The notes under the pieces: generated by a model
What the model saw: the letters and a program-made list of their open reading frames with translations, nothing else
Databases searched by the model: none
Told to the model about the DNA's origin: nothing
In this document: piece by piece, positions 26,358 through 34,106 of the stretch
Layout of the letters: every line of letters starts with the position of its first letter
Numbering within the stretch: the first letter of the stretch is position 1
Origin: Deltaproteobacteria bacterium ADurb.Bin207
Lineage (GTDB): Bacteria; Myxococcota_A; Polyangia; Polyangiales; Polyangiaceae
Assembly (NCBI GenBank): GCA_002070115.1
Contig: MWCO01000026.1
Location: 1 to 64,000 of the forward strand
Reading direction: 5' to 3'
DNA length: 64,000 bases
Program-made: the position numbers and the translations under genes

Positions 26358-27551
26358 ATGCACAATAGTCTTTTTCGTTGGATTCCGTGGTTGTTGTGGT
26401 TGGTCAGCGCGTGTGGAAGTGATGAACAGGCCGATGGGCCCTTTCACGGTGGTGGAAGCGGTGGCGCGGATTCGGGCGCCGATACCGGGGATGCGGTAGC
26501 CGATGCGCGGGAGGATGCCAAGGACACGGGCGGTTCTGCAGGCACCGGCGGAAGCGCAGGCGCTGGGGGAAGCGCAGGTGCTGGCGGAAACGCGGGTGCT
26601 GGCGGAAACGCTGGCGTTGGCGGCAATGCAGGCGTGGCCGGTGTCGGAGGCGAAGCTGGTTCTAGCGGCTCCGCAGGGGCCGCGGCGGGTGGAGCAGGCG
26701 GTTCGAGTGGCTCGTCAGGCTCCGCCGGTGCCGGCGCCAACGCTGGTGCCGCTGGCAGTTCCCCCACCGAACCCGTCACCCTGAGAATCGTCGCGGCAAA
26801 CCTATCGAGTGGAAACAACCAATCCTATGACCCTGGACACGGAAAACGCATCCTCCAAGGCCTCAAACCCGATATCGTCTTGATTCAGGAGTTCAACTAC
26901 GGCTCCAATTCCTCGGCCGATCTGCAAAACTTCGTCGATTCTACCTTTGGACCCGGGTTTTCCTACGCTCGGGAAGCAGGACAAATCCCCAACGGCGTCA
27001 TCAGCCGCTACCCCATCATCGCTTCCGGCGAATGGGATGACCCCGAAGCACCCAATCGAGACTTCTGCTGGGCTCGTATCGACCTGCCCGGTCCGATCGA
27101 CTTATGGGCCATCAGTGTCCACCTGCTCACCAGTTCGGGTTCAAATCGTGTGAAAGAAGCCAACGCCCTCATGGCAAAGGTGCAAACCCATGTTCCACAG
27201 GGACAATACGTCGTCGTAGGCGGCGACTTCAACACGGGAAGCCGTAATGAAGGTTGCATCGATAAATTATCGGCGCGATTCGTTACCGATGGCCCTTACC
27301 CCGTGGATCAAAGCGGCAACGGCAACACCAATGCCCACCGAAACAGTCCATACGATTGGGTGTTGGCCAGTCCGGAACTGGATTCCCTAGCTATCCCAAC
27401 ACGGATAGCCTCACAAAGCTTTTCGAATGGTCTGGTTTTCGATAGCCGCGTGTACACGCCCCTGAGCGATGTTCCCCCGGTTCTCGTAGGTGATTCGGGC
27501 GCTTCCCAAATGCAGCACATGGCCGTGGTGCGGGACTTCGAGATCCCCTAA
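26358..27551 (+). CDS. Exported lipoprotein of the endonuclease/exonuclease/phosphatase (EEP) family
   Basis: A 397-residue protein. The lipoprotein signal (LFRWIPWLLWLVSACGSDEQ) has a clear lipobox VSAC. Acidic residues and a roughly 75-residue Gly/Ala/Ser/Asn repeat linker follow. The C-terminal domain shows EEP motifs in order: RIVAANLSSG (Asn), IVLIQEF (metal-binding Glu), ISVHLLTSSGSN (His), VVVGGDFNTG (Asp/Asn), YDWVLAS, and the final His in QMQHMAVVRDF. It may be a phosphodiesterase, sphingomyelinase-like or nuclease activity at the cell surface. ATG 26358 preferred; a TTG at 26349 has AAGGA directly after it and is doubtful. The next gene starts 9 bases after its stop. Confidence 0.85.
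   Translation: MHNSLFRWIPWLLWLVSACGSDEQADGPFHGGGSGGADSGADTGDAVADAREDAKDTGGSAGTGGSAGAGGSAGAGGNAGAGGNAGVGGNAGVAGVGGEAGSSGSAGAAAGGAGGSSGSSGSAGAGANAGAAGSSPTEPVTLRIVAANLSSGNNQSYDPGHGKRILQGLKPDIVLIQEFNYGSNSSADLQNFVDSTFGPGFSYAREAGQIPNGVISRYPIIASGEWDDPEAPNRDFCWARIDLPGPIDLWAISVHLLTSSGSNRVKEANALMAKVQTHVPQGQYVVVGGDFNTGSRNEGCIDKLSARFVTDGPYPVDQSGNGNTNAHRNSPYDWVLASPELDSLAIPTRIASQSFSNGLVFDSRVYTPLSDVPPVLVGDSGASQMQHMAVVRDFEIP
26526..26760. repeat. Gly/Ala-rich low-complexity repeat encoding the linker of the EEP lipoprotein
   Basis: Imperfect 9- to 18-base units coding GGSAGAG, GGNAGAG and GGNAGVG variants. The result is a flexible spacer between the lipid anchor and the catalytic domain. Such spacers are frequent in myxobacterial surface lipoproteins. 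Confidence 0.75.
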
Positions 27552-27560
27552 GCTCTCGCC

Positions 27561-28460
27561 ATGCCTGCCTCGGACGCGATCGCCACCATCGTGAGCGTCG
27601 GACGCCTACACATCGTTGCCATCGCGGCGTTGGGTACGCTCACCTTCGGATGGTTGTTTACCGGTCATCATCCGTGGATTCTCGCGCTGATCTGCGCCAC
27701 GGATTGGTTCGTCGTCAACCTGCTCAACCGTATCGTCGATATCAAAGAAGACAGTGCCAATCGTATCCGAGGCACGGCGTTTGTTGCTCGCTACCGGCAT
27801 GTCGTGTTTGCCTTTGGTTTGCTTCTTCTTTTCGGAACGATGGCGTGGACCCACGGGTGGGAACCCCATCTGACACCCTTGCGCCTTGCCTATCATGTCC
27901 TGGGATTTGCCTATAACTGGCCCCTCATCCCTTGGGTTGGGCGTATCAAGACCTTGTATTTTTGGAAAAATACAGCCTCCGCGATCGGGTTTCTGATAAC
28001 CGTATTCGGATACCCACTGGCGACCGTTTCATGGGGACTCGATGCCGCCCTGGTTCCTTCCGGAATCACTCCCATCACAGTGGTATTCGCCGCGATTTTC
28101 TTTTTCCTGTTCGAAATCAGTTATGAAATCATCTACGACCTTCGTGACGCGCAAGGCGATGCCCTTGCCGGAGTACGAACCTACCCCGTCGTTCACGGAG
28201 AAGCAGTCTCTTTGCGGATCATCGATGCCTTGTTGATCACGTCCTGCGTCGTGCTGTGCGGAGGCTACGCCATGGGTCATGTCCCCTGGCGCATGGTGGT
28301 CATGGTGTTGGCACCTTGTCTTCAAGGAGTGCTGTACAAGCGCGCCTATCGACGCGGCATCACGTCCGGCGATTGCATTCGGCTAACCTGGGTCGGCGCT
28401 GGGTTGCTGCTCGGTTATCATCTGTGGATTTTCGTCGGACTTCCCGGAGTCGATTCATGA
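27561..28460 (+). CDS. UbiA-family membrane prenyltransferase
   Basis: A 299-residue polytopic protein with the two Asp-rich motifs of intramembrane prenyltransferases: NRIVDIKED (form NxxxDxxED, with about eight membrane helices around it) and YDLRDAQGD further on. Members attach or transfer prenyl groups to aromatic, carotenoid or porphyrin acceptors. It starts 9 bases after the EEP gene and overlaps the following CruF-like gene by 4 nt (ATGA). That coupling and the carotenoid-type partner make a carotenoid-elongating or quinone/tocopherol-type reaction plausible. The acceptor cannot be deduced from the sequence. Confidence 0.8.
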   Translation: MPASDAIATIVSVGRLHIVAIAALGTLTFGWLFTGHHPWILALICATDWFVVNLLNRIVDIKEDSANRIRGTAFVARYRHVVFAFGLLLLFGTMAWTHGWEPHLTPLRLAYHVLGFAYNWPLIPWVGRIKTLYFWKNTASAIGFLITVFGYPLATVSWGLDAALVPSGITPITVVFAAIFFFLFEISYEIIYDLRDAQGDALAGVRTYPVVHGEAVSLRIIDALLITSCVVLCGGYAMGHVPWRMVVMVLAPCLQGVLYKRAYRRGITSGDCIRLTWVGAGLLLGYHLWIFVGLPGVDS

Positions 28461-29284
28461 TGGTGCTCGAATGGGTAGCCTACGCTATCGTCGCAACGTT
28501 CGTGGTGGTCCGAAGCCGCTTCGGTCCGCGCCCGGATGCCTTTCTCCGACGTTTGGCTTTGCTCGTGGTCGCAAGCTTTTTGGTCGAAGACACCGCGATT
28601 CACGCCTTCGGATTCTATCAATACTCACCCGATTGGAGCGTGTTCGTCGACCAGGTTCCTCTGGCGGTTCTGTTGATCTGGCCCATTGTGATTCATTCGT
28701 CGTGGGAACTGGCGCGCGCGCTGCTTGGTTCCGATCATCGTGCCGTTCCCATCGCAGGCGGAGCGCTCGTTTGCGCCGATGCATCGCTGATCGAACCCAT
28801 CTGTTCCCGCGCGGGCTTGTGGTCCTGGAACGAACCCGGTCTGTTCGATGTGCCCGCCATTGGCATCTTGGGATGGGCATTTTACGCCTCCTTATGCATG
28901 GTCGCGTTTCAATGGGCGGAGATTCGCCGTGCCCCACGTTGGGAATGGGCTTGCTGGTTGTTGGCTCCCGCGGGAACCCATCTGTTGCTGCTGGTGGCGT
29001 GGTGGGCACTGTTTCGCTGGGTGAACACCCCGTGGCCTTCTTGGCCCATCGTGGGAGCCGCATGGTGCGTTTCGCTGGGATTGATGCTTCATGCGTGGAA
29101 AACGCACGCAAGACAGCGCATTCATCCACGCGATTTGCTGATACGTATCCCAGCCGCACTGTTTTTTTTCGTGCTTCTCGCCCTGCGGGGACGTGACGAT
29201 CCCGCTCTCGTTGCCTACGCCCTGGCTTTTGCCCCCCCTTACCTGGCTTTGATGCAAAATCCCCGCGCATGGCGATGGGCTTGA
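28457..29284 (+). CDS. Carotenoid biosynthesis protein of the CruF-like (DUF422) type
   Basis: A 275-residue protein with about seven to eight membrane helices. The segment ASLIEPICSRAGLWSWNEPGLFDVPAIGILGWAFYA resembles the CruF/DUF422 pattern (EP, GxWxW, fxVPxxxxLGW). CruF enzymes hydrate the 1',2' end of a carotenoid, and in haloarchaea a related enzyme works with a UbiA-type lycopene elongase. Here the start ATG overlaps the prenyltransferase stop (ATGA), a matching gene pair. The assignment rests on motif resemblance by eye; a generic membrane protein cannot be excluded. The gene ends at 29284 and may overlap the small minus frame at 29239-29475. Confidence 0.6.
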   Translation: MMVLEWVAYAIVATFVVVRSRFGPRPDAFLRRLALLVVASFLVEDTAIHAFGFYQYSPDWSVFVDQVPLAVLLIWPIVIHSSWELARALLGSDHRAVPIAGGALVCADASLIEPICSRAGLWSWNEPGLFDVPAIGILGWAFYASLCMVAFQWAEIRRAPRWEWACWLLAPAGTHLLLLVAWWALFRWVNTPWPSWPIVGAAWCVSLGLMLHAWKTHARQRIHPRDLLIRIPAALFFFVLLALRGRDDPALVAYALAFAPPYLALMQNPRAWRWA

Positions 29285-29475
29285 TTCGTTTCAGCCCCGA
29301 TCTTGCGCCCTTTTTCGGCATCGTGTTTCCACCACATCCGGCAAGCCCAAAAGAGCGCTTGTGTTATCGATGGCCCGCTTGACCACACGAACGTAACGAA
29401 CTCGGCCTCTTTGTGATAACCATCCAAGACCCAAAGGAAAAAGGCCATGGTGCCATCCCATGACCCAGCCGACAT
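29239..29475 (-). CDS. Possible small protein, function unknown
   Basis: A 78-residue frame in the otherwise empty gap before the methyltransferase. It begins MSAGSWDGTMAFFLWVLDG, contains an aromatic-rich middle (FVTFVWSSGPSITQALFWACRMWWKHDAEKG) and ends HARGFCIKAR. It overlaps the end of the CruF-like gene by 46 bases. No good ribosome binding site is visible, and in-frame starts upstream would run into the methyltransferase gene. The composition looks protein-like, but this may be chance. Confidence 0.3.
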   Translation of the reverse strand: MSAGSWDGTMAFFLWVLDGYHKEAEFVTFVWSSGPSITQALFWACRMWWKHDAEKGRKIGAETNQAHRHARGFCIKAR

Positions 29476-29520
29476 AATCGCCGAAATCGCCAATCCCGTC
29501 CCATCTGTCCGGAGCCCAGT

Positions 29521-32500
29521 GTGAAGCGCCGCCGCCACACCAACCCCCACGAGCCCGAACTCACCATCGAAACCCTCTCGATGGAAGGCAACTTGCTTTT
29601 TCCAGAATGGCTTTCGAAAATTGCCCAACGTCAGGCCGATAAGCAGACCGATGCGGATTATCGCATCCCCCAAGGGCAACGTCTTCACCACGAAATCGAC
29701 CGCTGCTGGCACATCGCCCAAACGCTTTGGACAACCTTTTCCGCAGACCCCAAGAAAAACACCATCACCAAGGCTGAACTCTTCGTAAGCGCCTTGCTCC
29801 GCAGCGCCTTTGGGTTCGAATCCCTCGCGCCCGTCAAACCCGCCTCATTAAAAAACGGTTTATTTTCAATATCTTATGCCGCCGTCGACGGACGCGTTCC
29901 CATCGTCGTCGCCCCCGCTCCCAGCGGATTAGACACGTTGCTCGACGCCTTTGGCGATGCCAACCGAAAACCTTGCGCTTACGGTCTCCTACAAGAATAC
30001 CTTCACGCGCGGAACGACGCCCTATGGGGCATCGCCAGCGATGGTGCAAGGTTGCGCATCGTGCGTCATGATGAGGGTCTAACGCGTCCCGCGTGGATCG
30101 AAGCAGACCTTCGACGCATATTCGTCGAAAAGCGCGAGGCCGATTTCGCGGCTTTATGGCTGCTTTGCCATGAAACACGCTTTGGTCCACCCAATCGGCC
30201 CGTCGCCGAGGGTATCCTTGAAAAATGGTGCGAGGCAGGGAAACAACAACGCTTGCAAGCTCGCGAGCAGTTGCGCCGCGGCGCTCAGCAGGCCCTGATT
30301 GCCCTCGGCCAGGGCTTCCTTTCCCATCCACGGAACGAGGATTTGCGCGCGGCACTGCAAAACGGCACCCTTTCCGAAAAAAGCTATTTCAACCAACTCC
30401 TGCGCCTTGTGTACCGATTCATCTTCCTTTTCACCGCCGAAGAACGAGGGCTCTTGCACCCGGAAAAAACGCCTGAGCCCATAAAAACCCTGTACGAAAA
30501 TAGCTACGGCATGGGTCGCCTGCGTGAACTCGCGCGAAAACGCGGTGCCGTGGACCACGTTTCCGACCTTTGGGCCACAACCCTTGCCGTTTGTCGCGGA
30601 CTCGCGCAGGGAGAGCCGCGCCTCGGTCTTCCCGCCCTCGCCGGGATCTTCGCCACCAATCAATGCCCCGACCTCGACCGCGCCAGCCTTGACAACCATG
30701 CCCTGCTTGCCGCCGTGTTCCACCTCGCCTGGCGAAAAGACGACGATCGCCTCTACCGCATCGACTGGCACCTCATCGACTCGGAACAACTGGGTTCAGT
30801 CTACGAAAGCCTGCTCGAACTCGTTGCGCAAACCCTGCCACAACCACCCTATTTCTCTTTCGTCACCGACGACGATACCCAAGGCAATACGCGCAAAACC
30901 ACGGGAAGCTACTATACGCCCGACACCCTCGTGCGGGTGCTGCTCGATCATGCCCTCGAACCCGCCATCGCCCGCACCATCGCCGACCATCCCAGCCAAC
31001 CCACCGAGGCATTGCTGCGTCTGACTATCTGCGATCCCGCGTGCGGATCAGGCCATTTCCTGCTTGCCGCCGCCCATCGACTGGCATCCCATGCCGCTCG
31101 TCGAAAGGCAAACGGCACTGCCAGCCCCGCGCAATACCAATCCGCCCTGCGGCACGTCATCCGCCAATGCCTTTTCGGCGTCGACCTCAACCCAATGGCC
31201 GTGGAACTATGCAAAATCGGCCTCTGGCTGGAAACCGCCGAACCTGGCTTGCCGCTTACTTTCCTCGATTCCCATATCCAACACGGCAACGCAATCCTGG
31301 GTGCCACCGCCGAACGAATGGCCAACGGCATTCCCGACGCCGCGTGGGATCCGGTGGAGGGCGACGACAAAAGAACGTCTCGTTTGCTAAAAAAACGTAA
31401 TAAATTCGCACATAAAGAATATGTTTCTACCATCTCCCCCAAGCGCGCTTCCGCGGGTTCTGGCCCGCAATCGATCCGAAGCGCCGCGACCAACCCCGGC
31501 ATGGTGGACGATCTATGGCTCGAACACCCCGGGAAAAAACAAGAAGGCCGGGAAGCTACCCTCGATTCGTCACTGATTCGCCGCCAAAAACTCGTCGCCG
31601 ATGCCTGGTGCGCCGCTTTCGTCTGGCCCAAACAGCCGGGGCAACTCGCCGAGGCCGCACCTACCAACGACGTTTGGCTACGACTTCGCGACGGACTGGA
31701 AGCGGCGTCCGCCCTTACCGAAAAAACCGTACACGAACTGGCGGAGCAATATTGTATTTTTCATTGGCACCTTCAATTTCCGCAAATTTTCAAAAAAGGC
31801 GGCTTCGATGTGGTCCTCGGCAATCCTCCGTGGATTGCTCATGCGGGGCGCGCCGCCCAGCCATTGCCCCCCGGCGTCAGGCGCTTTTTTGAAACCAATT
31901 GCGAAGCCTTCGCCGATTACCCCACCACCCACGGGCTTTTTGCCAGCGTCATCCCGGAGATGGTACGAATAGGCGGCCATGTCGGCCTGGTGGTGCCGTC
32001 GTCGATGTCCGAACTGCAAGGATATGCTCCAACCCGCTCGGCGCACGACCGGCTATGCGAATTCTTCAATGAAATGACGGATTTTGGGGAAGGGCGCTTC
32101 GAAGGAGTCACGCAGCCTTGTATGGCGCTCGTGTCGCGCCGCAGCGAGAAGGGACGGCAAGACGCCGCGCCGGGGGAGCCCTGGCCGATGGCTCGGCCTG
32201 AATTGAGCGCGATCGACCAACGACTTCTCGAGCGACTGCTGCGGCTGCCGCCCATGGCTCCAGAGCTTTTTGGCGAACGGGGCGTCCAGTCGGATAAAAC
32301 GCTGACCCAGCATTTCGTCCGATCCGCGCAACCCATAGGTCGGTTCACGACGCCGATTCGCGAAGGCACCGATGTCCGCGAGTTCAACCTATTGCCGCCG
32401 CGATTTCATGTCGACTCCGAAGCGTTAGGCCCTCGGATTCGCTCAGCCCAGGAATTTGCCACCGTTCGCGTGGTCCTTCGCCAAACCGCTCGATATCCGA

Positions 32501-32943
32501 TTGCGGCGCTTTCCGATGGCCTGCCCTTTCGTAATTCCTTGCTAGCTGCTTTCGAATCCTCCACGTGGCCCGCTACCGCCATCGTGGCGCTCTTGAATTC
32601 CGCGTTGATTCGATGGTGGCACTACCAACGATTCCGCGATGCCCGGCAACCGGTCATGCCCCAAGTAAAAATAGGACATCTTCGCGCGATCCCGATGCCT
32701 CCCTCCGTCCTGGCATCGGATGTATCGGGCTTGGCCGATGTCGGAAGGCGAATGAGCGCATCGAGGGGCGATGAGGGAAGAGAGCAGCTCGACTCGCTCG
32801 TAGCCGACCTGTATGGTCTGACTCACGAAGAGCGAGCCACCGTGGAGCAATGGCACCAGAACATGGGTCCCAAAGGCCCTGGCAGCTCCAAGCTAGCGAA
32901 TTTCAAAGGAAAACCTCCTCGACGCCACGCCAAAAATAGCTGA
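29521..32943 (+). CDS. Large Eco57I-type adenine-specific DNA methyltransferase (solitary, DISARM DrmMI-like)
   Basis: A 1140-residue protein. The N-terminal third has the nuclease-like or regulatory pattern of these enzymes (ALWGIASDGARLRIVRHDEG, ADLRRIFVEKREADFAALWLLCHETRF). The SAM-binding motif ICDPACGSGHFLLAAAH lies near residue 500, GVDLNPMAVELCKIGLWLE follows, and the catalytic NPPW is in DVVLGNPPWIAHAG near 760. The C-terminal part looks like a target-recognition region. Family members methylate adenine in type IIG, BREX or DISARM systems. GTG at 29521 has GGAG six bases upstream. An AT-rich insert (31375-31440, RNKFAHKEYVSTI) interrupts the gene. No helicase, nuclease or DISARM partner is next to it. 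Confidence 0.85.
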   Translation: MKRRRHTNPHEPELTIETLSMEGNLLFPEWLSKIAQRQADKQTDADYRIPQGQRLHHEIDRCWHIAQTLWTTFSADPKKNTITKAELFVSALLRSAFGFESLAPVKPASLKNGLFSISYAAVDGRVPIVVAPAPSGLDTLLDAFGDANRKPCAYGLLQEYLHARNDALWGIASDGARLRIVRHDEGLTRPAWIEADLRRIFVEKREADFAALWLLCHETRFGPPNRPVAEGILEKWCEAGKQQRLQAREQLRRGAQQALIALGQGFLSHPRNEDLRAALQNGTLSEKSYFNQLLRLVYRFIFLFTAEERGLLHPEKTPEPIKTLYENSYGMGRLRELARKRGAVDHVSDLWATTLAVCRGLAQGEPRLGLPALAGIFATNQCPDLDRASLDNHALLAAVFHLAWRKDDDRLYRIDWHLIDSEQLGSVYESLLELVAQTLPQPPYFSFVTDDDTQGNTRKTTGSYYTPDTLVRVLLDHALEPAIARTIADHPSQPTEALLRLTICDPACGSGHFLLAAAHRLASHAARRKANGTASPAQYQSALRHVIRQCLFGVDLNPMAVELCKIGLWLETAEPGLPLTFLDSHIQHGNAILGATAERMANGIPDAAWDPVEGDDKRTSRLLKKRNKFAHKEYVSTISPKRASAGSGPQSIRSAATNPGMVDDLWLEHPGKKQEGREATLDSSLIRRQKLVADAWCAAFVWPKQPGQLAEAAPTNDVWLRLRDGLEAASALTEKTVHELAEQYCIFHWHLQFPQIFKKGGFDVVLGNPPWIAHAGRAAQPLPPGVRRFFETNCEAFADYPTTHGLFASVIPEMVRIGGHVGLVVPSSMSELQGYAPTRSAHDRLCEFFNEMTDFGEGRFEGVTQPCMALVSRRSEKGRQDAAPGEPWPMARPELSAIDQRLLERLLRLPPMAPELFGERGVQSDKTLTQHFVRSAQPIGRFTTPIREGTDVREFNLLPPRFHVDSEALGPRIRSAQEFATVRVVLRQTARYPIAALSDGLPFRNSLLAAFESSTWPATAIVALLNSALIRWWHYQRFRDARQPVMPQVKIGHLRAIPMPPSVLASDVSGLADVGRRMSASRGDEGREQLDSLVADLYGLTHEERATVEQWHQNMGPKGPGSSKLANFKGKPPRRHAKNS

Positions 32944-33007
32944 CGATACGCGAGCGTAGCCCGCTCCAATCTCTCTTTTTCGCCGTCATTGAGCATGCCA
33001 TCAGCGT

Positions 33008-33244
33008 ATGCCGGGAGCACCGGATCGATACGTTTTTCTTGAAAGCGGTGACGTCGAGCCAGCGCCCGGCACCGAACCACCGATTGCTTTGCCGCTGTCT
33101 GTCGAAGACCCGGTCTTTTCACGCGATAAGGATTCAGGCAGGCGTCCTTTCGCGCTCAACCCACGGTTCGCATGTTCGGACTGTCACAACGGATTTGTGG
33201 GGAAGGCGGGGAATGGAATGTGGTTCAGTCCCTTGAACCCGTGA
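33008..33244 (+). CDS. Possible small protein with a CxxCH motif
   Basis: A 78-residue frame between the methyltransferase and the Bax-inhibitor gene, overlapping the latter by 20 bases at the 3' ends. It ends FACSDCHNGFVGKAGNGMWFSPLNP. CSDCH fits a haem c site, but there is no signal peptide, so cytochrome maturation is unlikely; a metal site is an alternative. No clear ribosome binding site. Weak support. Confidence 0.3.
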   Translation: MPGAPDRYVFLESGDVEPAPGTEPPIALPLSVEDPVFSRDKDSGRRPFALNPRFACSDCHNGFVGKAGNGMWFSPLNP

Positions 33245-33995
33245 AGATCCGCAACAAGAACAAAAACAGGTTCAAGAAGTTCAAAAACAGCGAGATCGTG
33301 GCGCCTACGGGATCCATCTGATCGGCAGGGGTACGCATCAATCGCGAGGTATCGTAAAGAACGAAGCCGCCGAAAAGCAGCACGCCCCCGCTCGCCACCG
33401 CTAGGCCAAAGACGCTCGATTGCACAAAGAATCCCAGGATCAAAGCGCCCAAAACGACCCACAGACCAATCGACAGAAACCCGCGAAGAAATGAAAAATC
33501 CCGTTTGCTGGTCAACGCGGTGAACGTCAGCCCCGTAAACCCGGCCACCGCTAACAGGAAAGCGTCACGAACCGGGTTCAACGTCAGTGCCGTGCCACTT
33601 GTCGCCGCAAGCTGCGCCACGAAAACCGCGGGGCCCGCGATCAAGCCGCTCATGAAACCCATTCCCAATAGCGCCGCCAGGTTGATGCCTGGGCGATGGC
33701 GCACGAACGATGCTCCAAACACCGAGCCCAAAAACAAAATACCTCCTATAATCCAATGGTTGGCAAAAAATGCCACCAGAGGAGGCACGATGACCTCTCC
33801 TCCCGAAGCCGTGGCCACCGCGAGCTGAGACGTTCCAGCCCCAAGGTATAACGATGCAAAAGCACCCAGCGCCGCCGTCAACACCGTGACGGTCAGCAAA
33901 CTGTAAACCTTCTTCAAAAACGCAAGTCGAACTTGCACTTCGTCGGCGACGATGGAACCGCCATAAGGCGTGGGACGAGATGTCATCGGTTGCAT
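33225..33995 (-). CDS. Bax inhibitor-1 / YccA family membrane protein
   Basis: A 256-residue protein with seven hydrophobic helices, in the TMBIM/YccA family. Its N-terminus (EVQVRLAFLKKVYSLLTVTVLTAALGAFASL) and the segments GFVLYDTSRLM and ATISLFLNFLNLFLFLLRIF match the family, in which conserved Asp residues near the C-terminus sense pH and conduct calcium. The ATG at 33995 has GAGGAAA about 6 nt upstream. In bacteria, relatives associate with FtsH or membrane stress; the role here is inferred from family only. Confidence 0.88.
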   Translation of the reverse strand: MQPMTSRPTPYGGSIVADEVQVRLAFLKKVYSLLTVTVLTAALGAFASLYLGAGTSQLAVATASGGEVIVPPLVAFFANHWIIGGILFLGSVFGASFVRHRPGINLAALLGMGFMSGLIAGPAVFVAQLAATSGTALTLNPVRDAFLLAVAGFTGLTFTALTSKRDFSFLRGFLSIGLWVVLGALILGFFVQSSVFGLAVASGGVLLFGGFVLYDTSRLMRTPADQMDPVGATISLFLNFLNLFLFLLRIFTGSRD

Positions 33996-34106
33996 GAGAT
34001 TTTCCTCATTGGGTCCAAGGATAGCTGAGCCGGTTACCCGCGTTGGAGCTTATAGCTCATAACCGCTGTTTTGCCTCAGTCAACAGGCGGTTTGCCAAGG
34101 TTGCGC

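Noticed and set aside
29476-29721. N-terminal extension of the small minus frame before the methyltransferase
   Set aside because: It lies opposite the methyltransferase N-terminus, so only the part after the Met at 29475 is considered.
32823-33122. Minus frame resembling a short zinc-finger-like protein in the methyltransferase 3' end
   Set aside because: Most of it overlaps the methyltransferase coding region and it lacks a ribosome binding site.
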